64,000 bases of DNA. It comes from Delta-02 sp964513565 (GTDB lineage Bacteria > Desulfobacterota > Syntrophorhabdia > Syntrophorhabdales > Syntrophorhabdaceae). Under the pieces are notes generated by a model. That model made no database searches, was not told the origin of the DNA, and saw only the letters and a list, made by a program, of their open reading frames with translations. The stretch spans positions 1-64,000 of the forward strand of contig CAZENE010000001.1 of assembly GCA_964513565.1 (NCBI GenBank), written 5' to 3'. Made by a program: the position numbers and the translations under genes. Each line of letters begins with the position of its first letter. Within the stretch, counting starts at the first letter, position 1. This document shows positions 7,683-16,103 of the stretch, one piece after another.

Positions 7683-9239
7683 ATGGAAATATTCGTTACG
7701 TCAAGAGAAGATTTAAGGCCGGTCCTAATAAACCCCCCTGTTGCCAAGCCGTGCGAATTGCCCGCGGGCATATCGCGGCTCTCCGGTGCTCTTGAGGCTT
7801 CCGGACACCCCTGCACAGTTATCGATATGAACATCGAGGGAACGCTCTGGCTCTTAAGCAGCGCAAAACCGGGGCGTGACACCTGGTCGTCCCGGGCCGC
7901 TAGGAACAGGTTCCGTAATCTCGATGCTCTGCGGGACAAGAATACGTATCCCAATTTCGACCGGTACAAGAGGTGTGTAAATGATATCAATCGGGTGCTT
8001 CACGCGGCGTCCGGCGACGCGCGGATAAGCCTTTCCGATTATGACGACAGAAGCCTGTCCCCCTTGAGCAGCGGTGACCTTCGCAAAGCCGCGGACCATC
8101 CGAAAAATAATCCCTACTATATCTATTTTTCGGCTCGGATACGGGAAATACTGGCATGCCACGATCCGCCCTTTATCGGGTTTTCTCTTACGTACCTGAG
8201 CCAGGCATTATCGGCATTTGCCATCATGGGATTCCTGAGGGCTGAATACCCGTCCGTGAAAATAATACTGGGAGGAGCGCTTGTAACATCTTGGATGAGC
8301 AATGCACCCGATAAAATTAAATTCGAGGGGCTTGTCGATCATGTCGTGACGGGTCCGGGAGAAGGATTCATCGTTGAGCTTCTTGGTTCGAGGCACGAGG
8401 AAGCTATTTCACCGTCGTATGCATACGACGTTTTTCCCCGGGGCGATTACCTCGCACCCGGAACGATAATGCCCTACAGCACGTCGACGGGGTGTTACTG
8501 GGGTAAATGCAGTTTTTGCCCGGAGACAGCAGAAGGCAATGCCTATGTTCAGTTACAGCCGCTGCTTGCCGTAAAGAGCATTCGCCGCCTCGCCCGTGAA
8601 ACGCAGCCGTCCCTTATTCACATTGTCGATAACGCGATAAGCCCGGCGGTCCTCAAAGCGATCGTCAGGGAACCTCCCGGCAGGCCGTGGTACGGGTTTG
8701 TGCGGATGACCCGGGAACTCACAGAACCTAGTTTTTGCAGGCAATTAAAGGACTCGGGATGCGTGCTCCTGAAGATCGGCGTCGAGTCGGGGGACCAGGA
8801 TGTGCTCGATGCCATGCGCAAAGGGATCAGCCTGCGGGATGTGTCGGGGGGATTGCGGGCCATTTCGGGGGCGGGCATCGGCACCTATGTCTATCTCCTG
8901 TTCGGGACGCCATGGGAAAATGAACTGTCCGCCAGGCGCACCCTGGATTTCGTCGTTGAGCACAGTCCGTATATAAGTTTTCTCAACCTGGCCGTTTTCA
9001 ATCTTCCCCATTACAGTCCCGATGCAAAGGAGCTGGAACAGAAGGCCTTCTACGGCGGGGATCTGTCATTTTACACGGATTTCGTCCATCCCATGGGATG
9101 GGACCGGAAAAAAGTGAGGCATTTTCTGGACAGGGTCTTCACACGGCATCCGGCGGTGCGTGAGATGGTCAAAAGACAGCCTCCCTTCTTTACCTCAAAC
9201 CACGCCCCCTTTTTCTGTCCGGGAATGCTGGAAGGATAA
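7683..9239 (+). CDS. B12-binding radical SAM protein, function unknown
   Basis: A 518-residue protein with an N-terminal cobalamin-binding-like region (PPVAKPCELPAGISRLSGAL; IGFSLTYLSQALSAFAI; IILGGALV) and a radical SAM domain. The cluster motif is TSTGCYWGKCSFC with cysteines 271, 276 and 279, a CX4CX2C spacing rather than the usual CX3CX2C. GVESGDQDVLDAMRKG and YLLFGTPWE fit the Elp3/BchE-type TIM barrel. No partner genes for a known pathway lie beside it, so substrate and reaction (methyl transfer or rearrangement) remain open. The flanking intergenic regions are 223 and 178 bases, so it is probably monocistronic. Confidence 0.75.
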   Translation: MEIFVTSREDLRPVLINPPVAKPCELPAGISRLSGALEASGHPCTVIDMNIEGTLWLLSSAKPGRDTWSSRAARNRFRNLDALRDKNTYPNFDRYKRCVNDINRVLHAASGDARISLSDYDDRSLSPLSSGDLRKAADHPKNNPYYIYFSARIREILACHDPPFIGFSLTYLSQALSAFAIMGFLRAEYPSVKIILGGALVTSWMSNAPDKIKFEGLVDHVVTGPGEGFIVELLGSRHEEAISPSYAYDVFPRGDYLAPGTIMPYSTSTGCYWGKCSFCPETAEGNAYVQLQPLLAVKSIRRLARETQPSLIHIVDNAISPAVLKAIVREPPGRPWYGFVRMTRELTEPSFCRQLKDSGCVLLKIGVESGDQDVLDAMRKGISLRDVSGGLRAISGAGIGTYVYLLFGTPWENELSARRTLDFVVEHSPYISFLNLAVFNLPHYSPDAKELEQKAFYGGDLSFYTDFVHPMGWDRKKVRHFLDRVFTRHPAVREMVKRQPPFFTSNHAPFFCPGMLEG

Positions 9240-9417
9240 AAGAAGACGCTCTCCGCCTGCTTCGCTCAAGCCCGGAGAGCCAACAGAGAACTACCCAGGC
9301 GCCGCCTGAGCCCAAAACTTAGAGGCTCGAGCGCAGCGGGCGAGAGGCCTATTTCTTCGCCATGCGAATTATGGTAAGCTTTTTTAACTTGAAAAAGGAG
9401 TTCTATCGGAAAGCAAT

Positions 9418-10257
9418 ATGAAGGATGTTCTGAAGCGAACCGTAAGGCACCACCTGGCATTGGTAGGGCTTATTATCCTTGTTCCCATGTTCTTCTGCGC
9501 CATCTTCGCCCCGGTTATAGCGCCCCACGACCCCATCGAGCCTAACATAAAGAACATATTGACGGGGCCGTCATTATCCCACCCGTTCGGGACAGACACG
9601 CTCGGCCGGGATGTTTTCTCGCGGGTCATATACGGGACGCGCATTTCGCTCCTCGTCGGTTTTGTATCCGTTGGGATCGCCATACTGATCGGTCTTATCC
9701 TCGGAGCTGTCTCCGGTTATTTTGGCGGGTTCATCGATGAGGCTATCATGCGTTTCGTCGATCTTATGATGTGCTTCCCAACGTTTTTCCTTATACTTGC
9801 CGTGATAGCCATTCTTGAACCGAGCATTTGGAACATTATGATCGTCATCGGGCTCACGAGCTGGATGGGCACCGCACGGCTGGTAAGGGCCGAAATACTC
9901 AGTATCAAGAGCAAGGAATACGTCATGGCCGCTAAAGCGCAGGGCTTCGGTTCTCTGCGGATCATCTTCCGTCACGTCCTGCCGAATGCCGTCACCCCTG
10001 TATACGTTGTTGCCACGCTGGGAATAGGAGGGGCGATACTGACTGAATCCGCGCTTTCGTTCCTCGGCATCGGCGTTCAGCCGCCGACGCCAAGCTGGGG
10101 GAACATCCTGACGCAGGCAAAGGACAATATCGAGGTTGCCTGGTGGCTCTCGGTATATCCCGGTCTCGCGATATTCCTCACCGTTATGGGATACAACCTC
10201 CTCGGCGAAGGCCTGCGCGACATCTTCGACCCCCGCCGGAAGGGAGTAGGGGCCTAG
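9418..10257 (+). CDS. ABC transporter permease, DppC/OppC family
   Basis: A 279-residue inner-membrane permease of peptide/nickel-type importers. It has a hydrophobic N-terminal helix (about 12-35), the HPFGTDTLGRDVFSR block of OppC-type proteins and the cytoplasmic EAA loop (about EYVMAAKAQGFGSLRIIFRHVLPN). Five to six membrane helices are predicted by eye. It is an orphan here: no OppB, binding protein or ATPase gene is adjacent, and transposon debris follows. It may be the surviving or relocated part of a dpp/opp operon whose other parts lie elsewhere. A purine-rich GGAAAG sits 5 bases before ATG 9418. Confidence 0.88.
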   Translation: MKDVLKRTVRHHLALVGLIILVPMFFCAIFAPVIAPHDPIEPNIKNILTGPSLSHPFGTDTLGRDVFSRVIYGTRISLLVGFVSVGIAILIGLILGAVSGYFGGFIDEAIMRFVDLMMCFPTFFLILAVIAILEPSIWNIMIVIGLTSWMGTARLVRAEILSIKSKEYVMAAKAQGFGSLRIIFRHVLPNAVTPVYVVATLGIGGAILTESALSFLGIGVQPPTPSWGNILTQAKDNIEVAWWLSVYPGLAIFLTVMGYNLLGEGLRDIFDPRRKGVGA

Positions 10258-10262
10258 AAAAG

Positions 10263-10275
10263 TTCTACGTTCTAC
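10263..10275. repeat. Heptamer-type intergenic repeat
   Basis: TTCTACGTTCTAC lies five bases after the permease stop codon. It has two tandem 7-bp units, in the same family as 5941 and 35601. Confidence 0.45.
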
Positions 10276-10435
10276 ATCAGACTGTGTAAAAAGTTCTGTC
10301 TCTAATTATGGCAATCACGCATATAGCACATGTCGCTTTTTTCAGGAAGCGTCCTCGAATGGGGGTTTCAAGGCACGGCGTTTTACCCGCGCCTTCAGCC
10401 TGCTCTGCGGGATAGCAGTGTAATTCCCCCTTCTC

Positions 10436-11245
10436 TTATCCTACCGCCTCGATCAGCGTCTTCACTCCCAGCACCCGGATTACCCGCTTCATATTGTATG
10501 CAAGCACAGAGAGGCTCGTACCTTGTCGAGCCCCTTAAGGAGAAAGTAGTCCTGATCCATGGTCCGCTTCAATGTGCCGAAGGGATGCTCGCAGAGCCAC
10601 TGGCGTATCCGGTATAATGCAGGGTCTTTGTTCATCCTCGCCCTCATATCTTCGAGGATCTCCTCGTGTTCCCACCGGAACGAGGTCCTGCGCTTGCCTC
10701 TTGTACAGCCGGCCCGGGTTAATCAGTCGCGGCAATCCTTCGCGCGATAGGGAATCACCCGTCGTTTATGGAGCCGGGTCGTCTTCCCTCGTGTAAGTAT
10801 TGATCCCCGGGGGCAGATATAGCAGTCCCGCACGGGATAGTAGATAAACTGTCTGCTTAAGGCTGCCTTATCTTCCCTCTCGGGAACACAGGGGTAATAC
10901 CGGCATCCACGCATATTTTTGATCTCGTTCGCATTATTTACCCTTTATCGGCCAGCACCGCGAGCGTTTCCGTGTTGAGGACTCAGGGGTGAGTTTTTTG
11001 AGGAGCCAGATCACCTCGAGGTTCCTCTTTGTCTCCCTCTCCAGGGACCGGCTCGACCGCACTCTGTTCATGTACCCGCAAAGGTAGAGCTTCAAAAGAT
11101 CGCCGTAGGGCGGCCGTCCTGTCGCCTCCGGATAGGTATGGGTGAATCCGAGTTCTGCAATGTCTAGGTGATCGACGAAGACATCCACGAAGCGTACGAC
11201 ATTATCGTCCGTGACGTAATCGTCAACTACCTCCGGAAGCATCAT
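10436..11245 (-). pseudogene. IS1182-family transposase remnant
   Basis: Reading backwards from 11245, the N-terminal IS1182 transposase block is present (DNVVRFVDVFVD, HTYPEATGRPPYGDLLKLYL, YMNRVRSSRSLE). It then breaks at LLKKLTPES. After a large deletion the C-terminal part resumes in other frames: VPEREDKAALSRQF, a cysteine-rich segment, then EHPFGTLKRTMDQDYFLLKG, and finally YNMKRVIRVLG ending with TAA at 10436. At least three frame changes and loss of most of the DDE domain make it non-functional. A full-length relative would be roughly 450-500 residues; about 270 codons remain. Confidence 0.8.
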
Positions 11246-11332
11246 GACCTGATCCCTGTCAATTCCCGTTAGTAATCAAGTTGATCAATTTACTTCCTAT
11301 CCAAAAATAGCTTTAGCTTCCGTTCTTTAACA

Positions 11333-11689
11333 TCAATAGGGGCTGTTACATATTCGCGATCCTGACGGAAGGCGGCGGAACCATGCCGAGGTCTTCCATC
11401 TCCCAGAGGATCGCTTGAGCACCGCAAAAAAATCTTTTTCAGAAAGGCTTGAGCGGATTACCCTGATTATCTCCTCGATATCCGACCCTGTGTGCAGGGG
11501 GTTCGTCAAAGGGCGCCGGGAATGGTCTTCGGGCCATGATTCCCCGTCTTCCCTGTATCTCTTTACCCACTTATATAGCCATTCTTTCGATTTTCCAAGT
11601 GATGCGCAGATCGTTCTGCAGTTCTCACCCTTCTCGAAACGCTTGACCGCCAGGATTCGATACCGTCTCGTTTCGTCATCCATGAACAC
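11333..11689 (-). pseudogene. Truncated helix-turn-helix/integrase-type transposase (IS481-like) remnant
   Basis: The intact 5' part encodes an HTH region (DDETRRYRILAVKRFEKG, GKSKEWLYKWVKRY) typical of IS481/integrase-core transposases. After SLSEKDF the frame shifts at a run of seven A on the plus strand near 11427. The shifted frame continues the family sequence (FCGAQAILWEMEDLGMVPPP) and then stops at 11346. The catalytic DDE domain is absent, so this is a fragment. The 15-bp direct repeat upstream (11754-11795) is probably the element's left end. Confidence 0.7.
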
Positions 11690-11753
11690 CTCCAGGTAAT
11701 GGAATGTTCACAGGATGACATGAGCCACTATTTGATTGTCAAAGAACTTGTCC

Positions 11754-11795
11754 ACGATGTCCTGGCACATTTTTTAGTCTACGATGTCCTGGCAC
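11754..11795. repeat. 15-bp direct repeat pair, probable transposon end
   Basis: ACGATGTCCTGGCAC occurs at 11754-11768 and again, identically, at 11781-11795, 27 bases apart. It lies 5' of the truncated transposase gene, where repeated end sequences that bind transposase would be expected. This assignment is inference from position. Confidence 0.45.
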
Positions 11796-11800
11796 CTACC

Positions 11801-11816
11801 ACGTAGAATGTAGAAC
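11801..11816. repeat. Heptamer-type intergenic repeat
   Basis: ACGTAGAATGTAGAAC, two imperfect units of the CGTAGAA family, directly abutting the terminator of the reverse-strand dehydratase operon. Confidence 0.45.
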
Positions 11817-11845
11817 AAAAAAACCCCGGGCAATTCGCCCGGGGT
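11817..11845 (-). terminator. Intrinsic terminator of the dehydratase operon
   Basis: On the reverse strand a 9-bp stem, ACCCCGGGC/GCCCGGGGT (11823-11831 with 11837-11845), is followed by seven T (11823-11817). It lies 21 bases after the stop codon of the 11867 gene. This is a textbook rho-independent terminator. Confidence 0.88.
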
Positions 11846-11866
11846 CGTTTATTGTGTAAGTTTCGG

Positions 11867-13105
11867 CTATGCCGCTGCGGTCTTCTGTGCGAGGCCGAGA
11901 CGGTCAAGGGTTTCGAAGTAGGCCTCGATACGGGTGCGGACCTGTGATTCCGAATAAAAGCGCTGGTCGCCCATGTCGCTCTCGAAGACGAGGGCTGGGA
12001 TCCCGGTCCGCTTCGTAAGGATGTCCTTCAGGGTAGGAACGGCAAAAGAAACGGCCTTGCAGCTTCTGTTCATGAACATGATCATGCCGTTCATGGAATA
12101 CTTGTTGAAAAGGTCCATGGCCATATCGGCGCGGTCCTCGATTGTGGAGTTGGAGAAGCGATTAACGTAGTTTTCGGCAAGCGTGACGAGCGGATCTTTG
12201 TTAAGATCGAATTCAAGGCTCCAGGCGTGAACGTAAAGCGATGTGAGGATGACTCCGCCGTACGAGCCGAGAAGCTTCGCGTGGTCGCTGAACTTGAACC
12301 AGACCGGCAGGTTCTCCCAGTACAGGCGGTATTTTTCCTGGTCCCTAGGAAGGACGCCGATGCCCTGGTCGACTTTTGCCTGTATCTCGGCGCAGAGCGT
12401 CTGGTAGTAATCGACGCATTCCTGGGTGCCCCTGCGGTACACGGCGATGGCCATGCCGATAAGGGCGTCGAAGATGCTTATCGGCGATGGCTTGTACTGT
12501 GCCATATCGAGGAATTTCTTGTAGAGTATGCTCGAAGCGGCTGAATATTTCATGACCTCGTTCAGCCGGTCGTAGTCGAATTTCCTCTTCGTGACCGTTT
12601 CGAGCCAGCTGATAAGTTCCTTGAGCTGCAGGACGCAATATTTCACGATCTCTTCACGGGCCTTCTTGTCCATGATATGTTCCGGGGTATCGAAGATAAA
12701 CATCGGCAGATTGCCTTTGCGTGCGAGGACCTGGAACCATTTGGTCAGAGTGAAGCACTGTGCGTTGCAAGCAAGGAACAGGTCCGGGTCCGGAATGCCT
12801 TTTGTAACCGTCACACCGGTTTTGCGGTAACCAAAGTCACTTCGCGCATATGCGCACAGGTGACTTGTATAGCCCATGCTTTCCACAACGGAACAAAGCT
12901 CGACGCCCTTCTTGGCGGTGAGATTGGCAACCGAATGGTTTTCAGGATAGATGGGCACGATGTCGTGTGCAACGAAGATCTCGACGGGCGATATTGCCGT
13001 GGTGTACCCGACGAGCTTGCCATTTTCACGTGCGTGGAAGGCATCTTCCATATATTCGTCGGTAATTTTTCTCGATAGTTGTTTTGAAGTCAACTTTTCG
13101 CTCAT
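11867..13105 (-). CDS. 2-hydroxyacyl-CoA dehydratase family subunit (BcrB/HgdB-like)
   Basis: A 412-residue protein of the 2-hydroxyacyl-CoA dehydratase D family. It resembles benzoyl-CoA reductase subunit B and 2-hydroxyglutaryl-CoA dehydratase by the opening GYTTAISPVEIFVAHDIVP and the C-terminal FESDMGDQRFYSESQVRTRIEAYFE. Likely [4Fe-4S] ligands are cysteines in SHLCAYARSDFG, LACNAQCF and MNRSCKAVSF. Enzymes of this family need an ATP-dependent activator with an ASKHA fold, which is not encoded here. It overlaps its partner gene by 4 bases and ends at a strong terminator. The substrate cannot be told from sequence: an aromatic acyl-CoA, a 2-hydroxyacyl-CoA or another substrate are all possible. 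Confidence 0.82.
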   Translation of the reverse strand: MSEKLTSKQLSRKITDEYMEDAFHARENGKLVGYTTAISPVEIFVAHDIVPIYPENHSVANLTAKKGVELCSVVESMGYTSHLCAYARSDFGYRKTGVTVTKGIPDPDLFLACNAQCFTLTKWFQVLARKGNLPMFIFDTPEHIMDKKAREEIVKYCVLQLKELISWLETVTKRKFDYDRLNEVMKYSAASSILYKKFLDMAQYKPSPISIFDALIGMAIAVYRRGTQECVDYYQTLCAEIQAKVDQGIGVLPRDQEKYRLYWENLPVWFKFSDHAKLLGSYGGVILTSLYVHAWSLEFDLNKDPLVTLAENYVNRFSNSTIEDRADMAMDLFNKYSMNGMIMFMNRSCKAVSFAVPTLKDILTKRTGIPALVFESDMGDQRFYSESQVRTRIEAYFETLDRLGLAQKTAAA

Positions 13106-14235
13106 AATGCTCCCCCTTTGAGAGATTCGAAGAATGCCTCTGTTCTTGTCAAGACATGAGACAATGAAGTTGTCTGGTATTCCGTGTCAAGGACATGTAT
13201 TGGTATCCCTTCCTTCTTGATCATGTTCTTGAGGTCCGGCAGATCGTATTCCTGTGATTCGCAGAATTCAATGTGGACGTAAATGACCGCCTTCGCTTTT
13301 CTGTCGTGATACAGTTTTTTTACTTCTTCGAAATTCTTGTAAACATCGTCATGGATGGGTGAGAAGAACCCGCGGATGAAGTGCCTGTCCGTGAGTGCCT
13401 GTACCGGGTCCCCGTTCATTGAGGCCACGCCCTGCAAGTACCGCGTCCCGGTAACGAGCGTGTCGCCGACGATGTTGATCTTGAGATCGTCGAATATATC
13501 GAATATCTCGGGCGGGTCGCAGGTTATCCCTACCAGGACAACGTCGGTATAACCTTTACCTTTCTTCGGTTTCAGGCTGTTCTTGATCGCCTTCAGGGTC
13601 TCGTTGAACTCAGTTTTGTCGACCTGCTGGGAAACTTTCATCAGTGCGAAGAACTGTTGGTTGGTCAGGGTTCCCGGATTATTGCGTTTGATCTCGTACA
13701 GCTCGGAGAGAAGCTTCTTGTTCTCATTATGCACTGCGATCGATTTATTCAGTGCATCGGTGCTCAGCGTCTTCCCGGTCCATTTCCCCAAAGATTCGAT
13801 GAGGCGCTCTATCTCCTCCTTGACCCAGTAATGCGCGCTCGGCCTGTCGGCCTGGCGGGGAGCGAGATAACTCTCGACATATTTATCCGGGAAATTGATG
13901 CGCCATATGTCGGAAAGGTGCTGCGTGGTGTCGCAGACCTGTGGCAAAACGAAACCGTTGAAAAGGTCCCCTTCGTAGCTCAACGCAAGTTCGAGATTGC
14001 TCCGGGCGAGTGAACACGCATTGTCAGGAAGATGGCTTGGGGCCTTCTTTAAGGGTTTATGAGTACCAAGAATTGTGACGGGAAGGAGGTCGAACGCATA
14101 AACGACCTCTTCAGGAACATCGGCGATGGTACTCCCAACTACTTTCTTTCCTGTATCTCTAGCCCATTGACGGATGGAAGGATACGGATCCCTGGCGAGT
14201 GCAACGACATCTTTCAGATTTAGACTTTCCCACAT
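13102..14235 (-). CDS. 2-hydroxyacyl-CoA dehydratase family subunit (second subunit)
   Basis: A 377-residue paralogue of the downstream gene, forming the expected heterodimer. The family pattern GSTIADVPEEVVYAFDLLPV near the N-terminus and cysteines in DNACSLARSNLE, LPQVCDTTQHL and HIEFCESQEYD are consistent with one [4Fe-4S] cluster. The start at 14235 (MWESLNL) is chosen because GGAGGGG lies 2-8 bases upstream; a longer frame from 14265 would overlap the promoter start site. It is the first gene of a two-gene operon. Confidence 0.82.
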   Translation of the reverse strand: MWESLNLKDVVALARDPYPSIRQWARDTGKKVVGSTIADVPEEVVYAFDLLPVTILGTHKPLKKAPSHLPDNACSLARSNLELALSYEGDLFNGFVLPQVCDTTQHLSDIWRINFPDKYVESYLAPRQADRPSAHYWVKEEIERLIESLGKWTGKTLSTDALNKSIAVHNENKKLLSELYEIKRNNPGTLTNQQFFALMKVSQQVDKTEFNETLKAIKNSLKPKKGKGYTDVVLVGITCDPPEIFDIFDDLKINIVGDTLVTGTRYLQGVASMNGDPVQALTDRHFIRGFFSPIHDDVYKNFEEVKKLYHDRKAKAVIYVHIEFCESQEYDLPDLKNMIKKEGIPIHVLDTEYQTTSLSHVLTRTEAFFESLKGGAL

Positions 14236-14267
14236 AACCCCTCCAGAAATGATGAAAAATTTCACAC

Positions 14268-14296
14268 ATTATATGAAGGTTAACCAATATTGTCAA
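14268..14296 (-). promoter_or_regulatory. Consensus sigma-70 promoter of the dehydratase operon
   Basis: On the reverse strand TTGACA (14296-14291), a 17-base spacer and TATAAT (14273-14268) match the consensus at all twelve positions. The spacer contains the palindrome GGTTAACC, a possible repressor site. The predicted 5' leader is about 26 bases and includes GGAGGGG. Confidence 0.85.
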
Positions 14297-14383
14297 GGTA
14301 AGTTTGGCGAACCAAAAACCCTTTAAATTAAGGTAAATTCGCTTGACCCGATTCCCGGCGCGCCCGGGATGCACCGGTTTTTT

Positions 14384-14701
14384 CTACAGCGTTTCCCGTT
14401 TTACCCACATCGAGTAATCGTCCGAGGCATCACGAACCGGGATAGCAATGATCTCGGGTACTTCGTAGGGATGCAGCTTGCGTATTGCTTCTTCTGCCGG
14501 ATGATAAAGAGATTCCTTTGTTTTCATGATCATATACCATTCATCGGTTTCCTCGAAGTTGCCCTTCCAGTGGTATATGCTCCGGATCGGGCCCGAGATC
14601 TGGCAGCATGCGACGAGCCTCTTCCCGACCAGTTTCCTGCCTATCTCTTCGGCTTTCAGCCGGTCATCGATGGTCGTGATTATCTGAATGATTGCAGGCA
14701 T
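14384..14701 (-). CDS. cutA: Divalent-cation tolerance protein CutA
   Basis: A 105-residue CutA1 trimer protein recognised by ITTIDDRLKAEEIGRKLVGKRLVACCQI, SIYHWKG and HPYEVPEIIAIPV. CutA1 is a small ferredoxin-like-fold protein linked to copper/divalent-metal tolerance and signalling; its molecular role is still unsettled. Full length. It is divergent from maf, with 140 bases between the start codons. Confidence 0.93.
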   Translation of the reverse strand: MPAIIQIITTIDDRLKAEEIGRKLVGKRLVACCQISGPIRSIYHWKGNFEETDEWYMIMKTKESLYHPAEEAIRKLHPYEVPEIIAIPVRDASDDYSMWVKRETL

Positions 14702-14841
14702 ATCCCCTCCTTTGCCTTAATGCACGGGCGGCACAGCCAGACCCTGCCGGATCAACAATTTAACTTGAAATTATGGGAGATTTCATATATTTTTCTATGC
14801 TACAATAGCTTTTGTATGTTTTCAAGAAACCGAGGTTTGTT

Positions 14842-15432
14842 ATGTTCCAGGTAAATGACGGGAATGCGATCATTCTAGCAAGTGAATCTACACGACGGGT
14901 GGACATGCTGCGGATGCTCGGCATCTCCTTCTCCATAATTCCCCCCGACATAGACGAGACGAGAAAAGCCGGGGAAACACCCAGGGAGTTCGCCTTAAGG
15001 GTGTCATATGAAAAAGCGAACAAGGTCGGCCGGCATTTCCCCGATAAATGGGTTATCGGCGCGGATACGGTCGTTGTGTACAAGAACCGGGTCCTGGGAA
15101 AGCCGTCCGGAGAAAGCGACGCCTTTAAAATGCTGCAGCTTTTGAAAGGCAAATGGCACAAGGTGATAACAGGTTTTTGTGTTCTGAACCTTTCCAAAGA
15201 TATTATCTACCGTGACTGTGTCGAAACCAGGGTCTTCATGAAAGACCTCGTCGATCAAGAGATAATGAAATATATAAGTACGTCCGAACCGCTCGACAAG
15301 GCAGGATCTTACGCTGTTCAGGGAAAAGGCGGCTATATGGTGAAGGAGATCAAGGGGTCTTACTCGAATGTGGTCGGATTGCCTATCTGCGAAGTGGCGG
15401 AAGTACTTCTTTCACTCGGCGTCCTTTCATGA
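14842..15432 (+). CDS. maf: Maf-family nucleotide pyrophosphatase
   Basis: A 196-residue Maf protein that hydrolyses non-canonical or regulatory nucleoside triphosphates to monophosphates. Motifs are ASESTRRVDML (canonical ASxSPRR), IGADTVVVYK and DKAGSYAVQGKGG. The start at 14842 (MFQVNDG) is supported by GAGGT upstream; the earlier ATG at 14812 has no ribosome site. It is the first gene of the long maf-to-dapB operon; its stop overlaps the yggS start. Confidence 0.88.
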   Translation: MFQVNDGNAIILASESTRRVDMLRMLGISFSIIPPDIDETRKAGETPREFALRVSYEKANKVGRHFPDKWVIGADTVVVYKNRVLGKPSGESDAFKMLQLLKGKWHKVITGFCVLNLSKDIIYRDCVETRVFMKDLVDQEIMKYISTSEPLDKAGSYAVQGKGGYMVKEIKGSYSNVVGLPICEVAEVLLSLGVLS

Positions 15433-16103
15433 AAGGCATCGGGAATGCCATAGAAGGTGTACGTGCCAGGATAGATAGGGCCTGCAGGTCGGTCGGAAGA
15501 GACCCGGCCGGGGTCACTTTGATAGCTGTCACGAAGACCGTGGATGCCTCGCGGGTTGAAGCAGCGATCGAGGCAGGTGTCCGGGATATCGGAGAGAATT
15601 ATATACAGGAGGCAAAAGGGAAGATCGAAACGATAGGTCCCGGACGGGTGCGCTGGCATATGATAGGGCATGTTCAAAGCAACAAGATAAAATATCTGCC
15701 GGCACTGTTCGATTGCATTCACACTGTCGACCGGCCGGATATGCTTGACAGGCTTGAAAGATACGAGAAGCCGATGGACGTGCTGTTTGAAGTGAACATC
15801 GCAGGTGAACGCTCGAAAAGCGGGTCTGAGAGGGAAGGCCTCGAGAAGATCGTCGAGAGAGCGCTTTCCTTGAAATATTTAAGGCCCAAAGGCCTCATGA
15901 CAATGCCTCCCTATACGGAGGACCCTGAAGAGGCAAGGCCTTATTTCAGGCAATTAAACGAAATGCTTGCTGAAATGAACCGGAAATTCGGTCTCGACAT
16001 GAAGGAGCTTTCAATGGGAATGTCCTCAGATTTTGAAATTGCCATACAGGAAGGCGCCACCATGGTGCGTATCGGCACGGCGTTGTTTGGAGCGAGATCA
16101 TGA
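15429..16103 (+). CDS. yggS: PLP homeostasis protein YggS/PLPBP
   Basis: A 224-residue YggS/ProSC-type PLP-binding protein with an alanine-racemase-like barrel and no known catalysis. It buffers pyridoxal phosphate. The cofactor lysine lies in TLIAVTKTV; the C-terminal signature MKELSMGMSSDFEIAIQEGATMVRIGTALFG is diagnostic. It overlaps maf and argH by 4 bases each. The surrounding operon contains a PLP enzyme (lysA). Confidence 0.92.
   Translation: MKGIGNAIEGVRARIDRACRSVGRDPAGVTLIAVTKTVDASRVEAAIEAGVRDIGENYIQEAKGKIETIGPGRVRWHMIGHVQSNKIKYLPALFDCIHTVDRPDMLDRLERYEKPMDVLFEVNIAGERSKSGSEREGLEKIVERALSLKYLRPKGLMTMPPYTEDPEEARPYFRQLNEMLAEMNRKFGLDMKELSMGMSSDFEIAIQEGATMVRIGTALFGARS

Noticed and set aside
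9247..9285. Terminator after the B12 radical SAM gene
   Set aside because: GCTCTCCG/CGGAGAGC can pair, but the loop is long and no T-run follows on either strand.
11415..11460. Run of seven A at the frameshift in the IS481-like gene as a programmed ribosomal frameshift site
   Set aside because: The shifted frame regains family similarity but stops after about 25 codons with no catalytic domain left, so the element is dead and programming is irrelevant.
14159..14374. Reading frame overlapping the dehydratase promoter
   Set aside because: It lies out of frame over the dehydratase start, promoter and leader, with no family similarity; treated as a shadow frame.
14350..14384. Terminator of cutA on the reverse strand
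   Set aside because: TCCCGG/CCGGGA stem is present but not followed by T residues.
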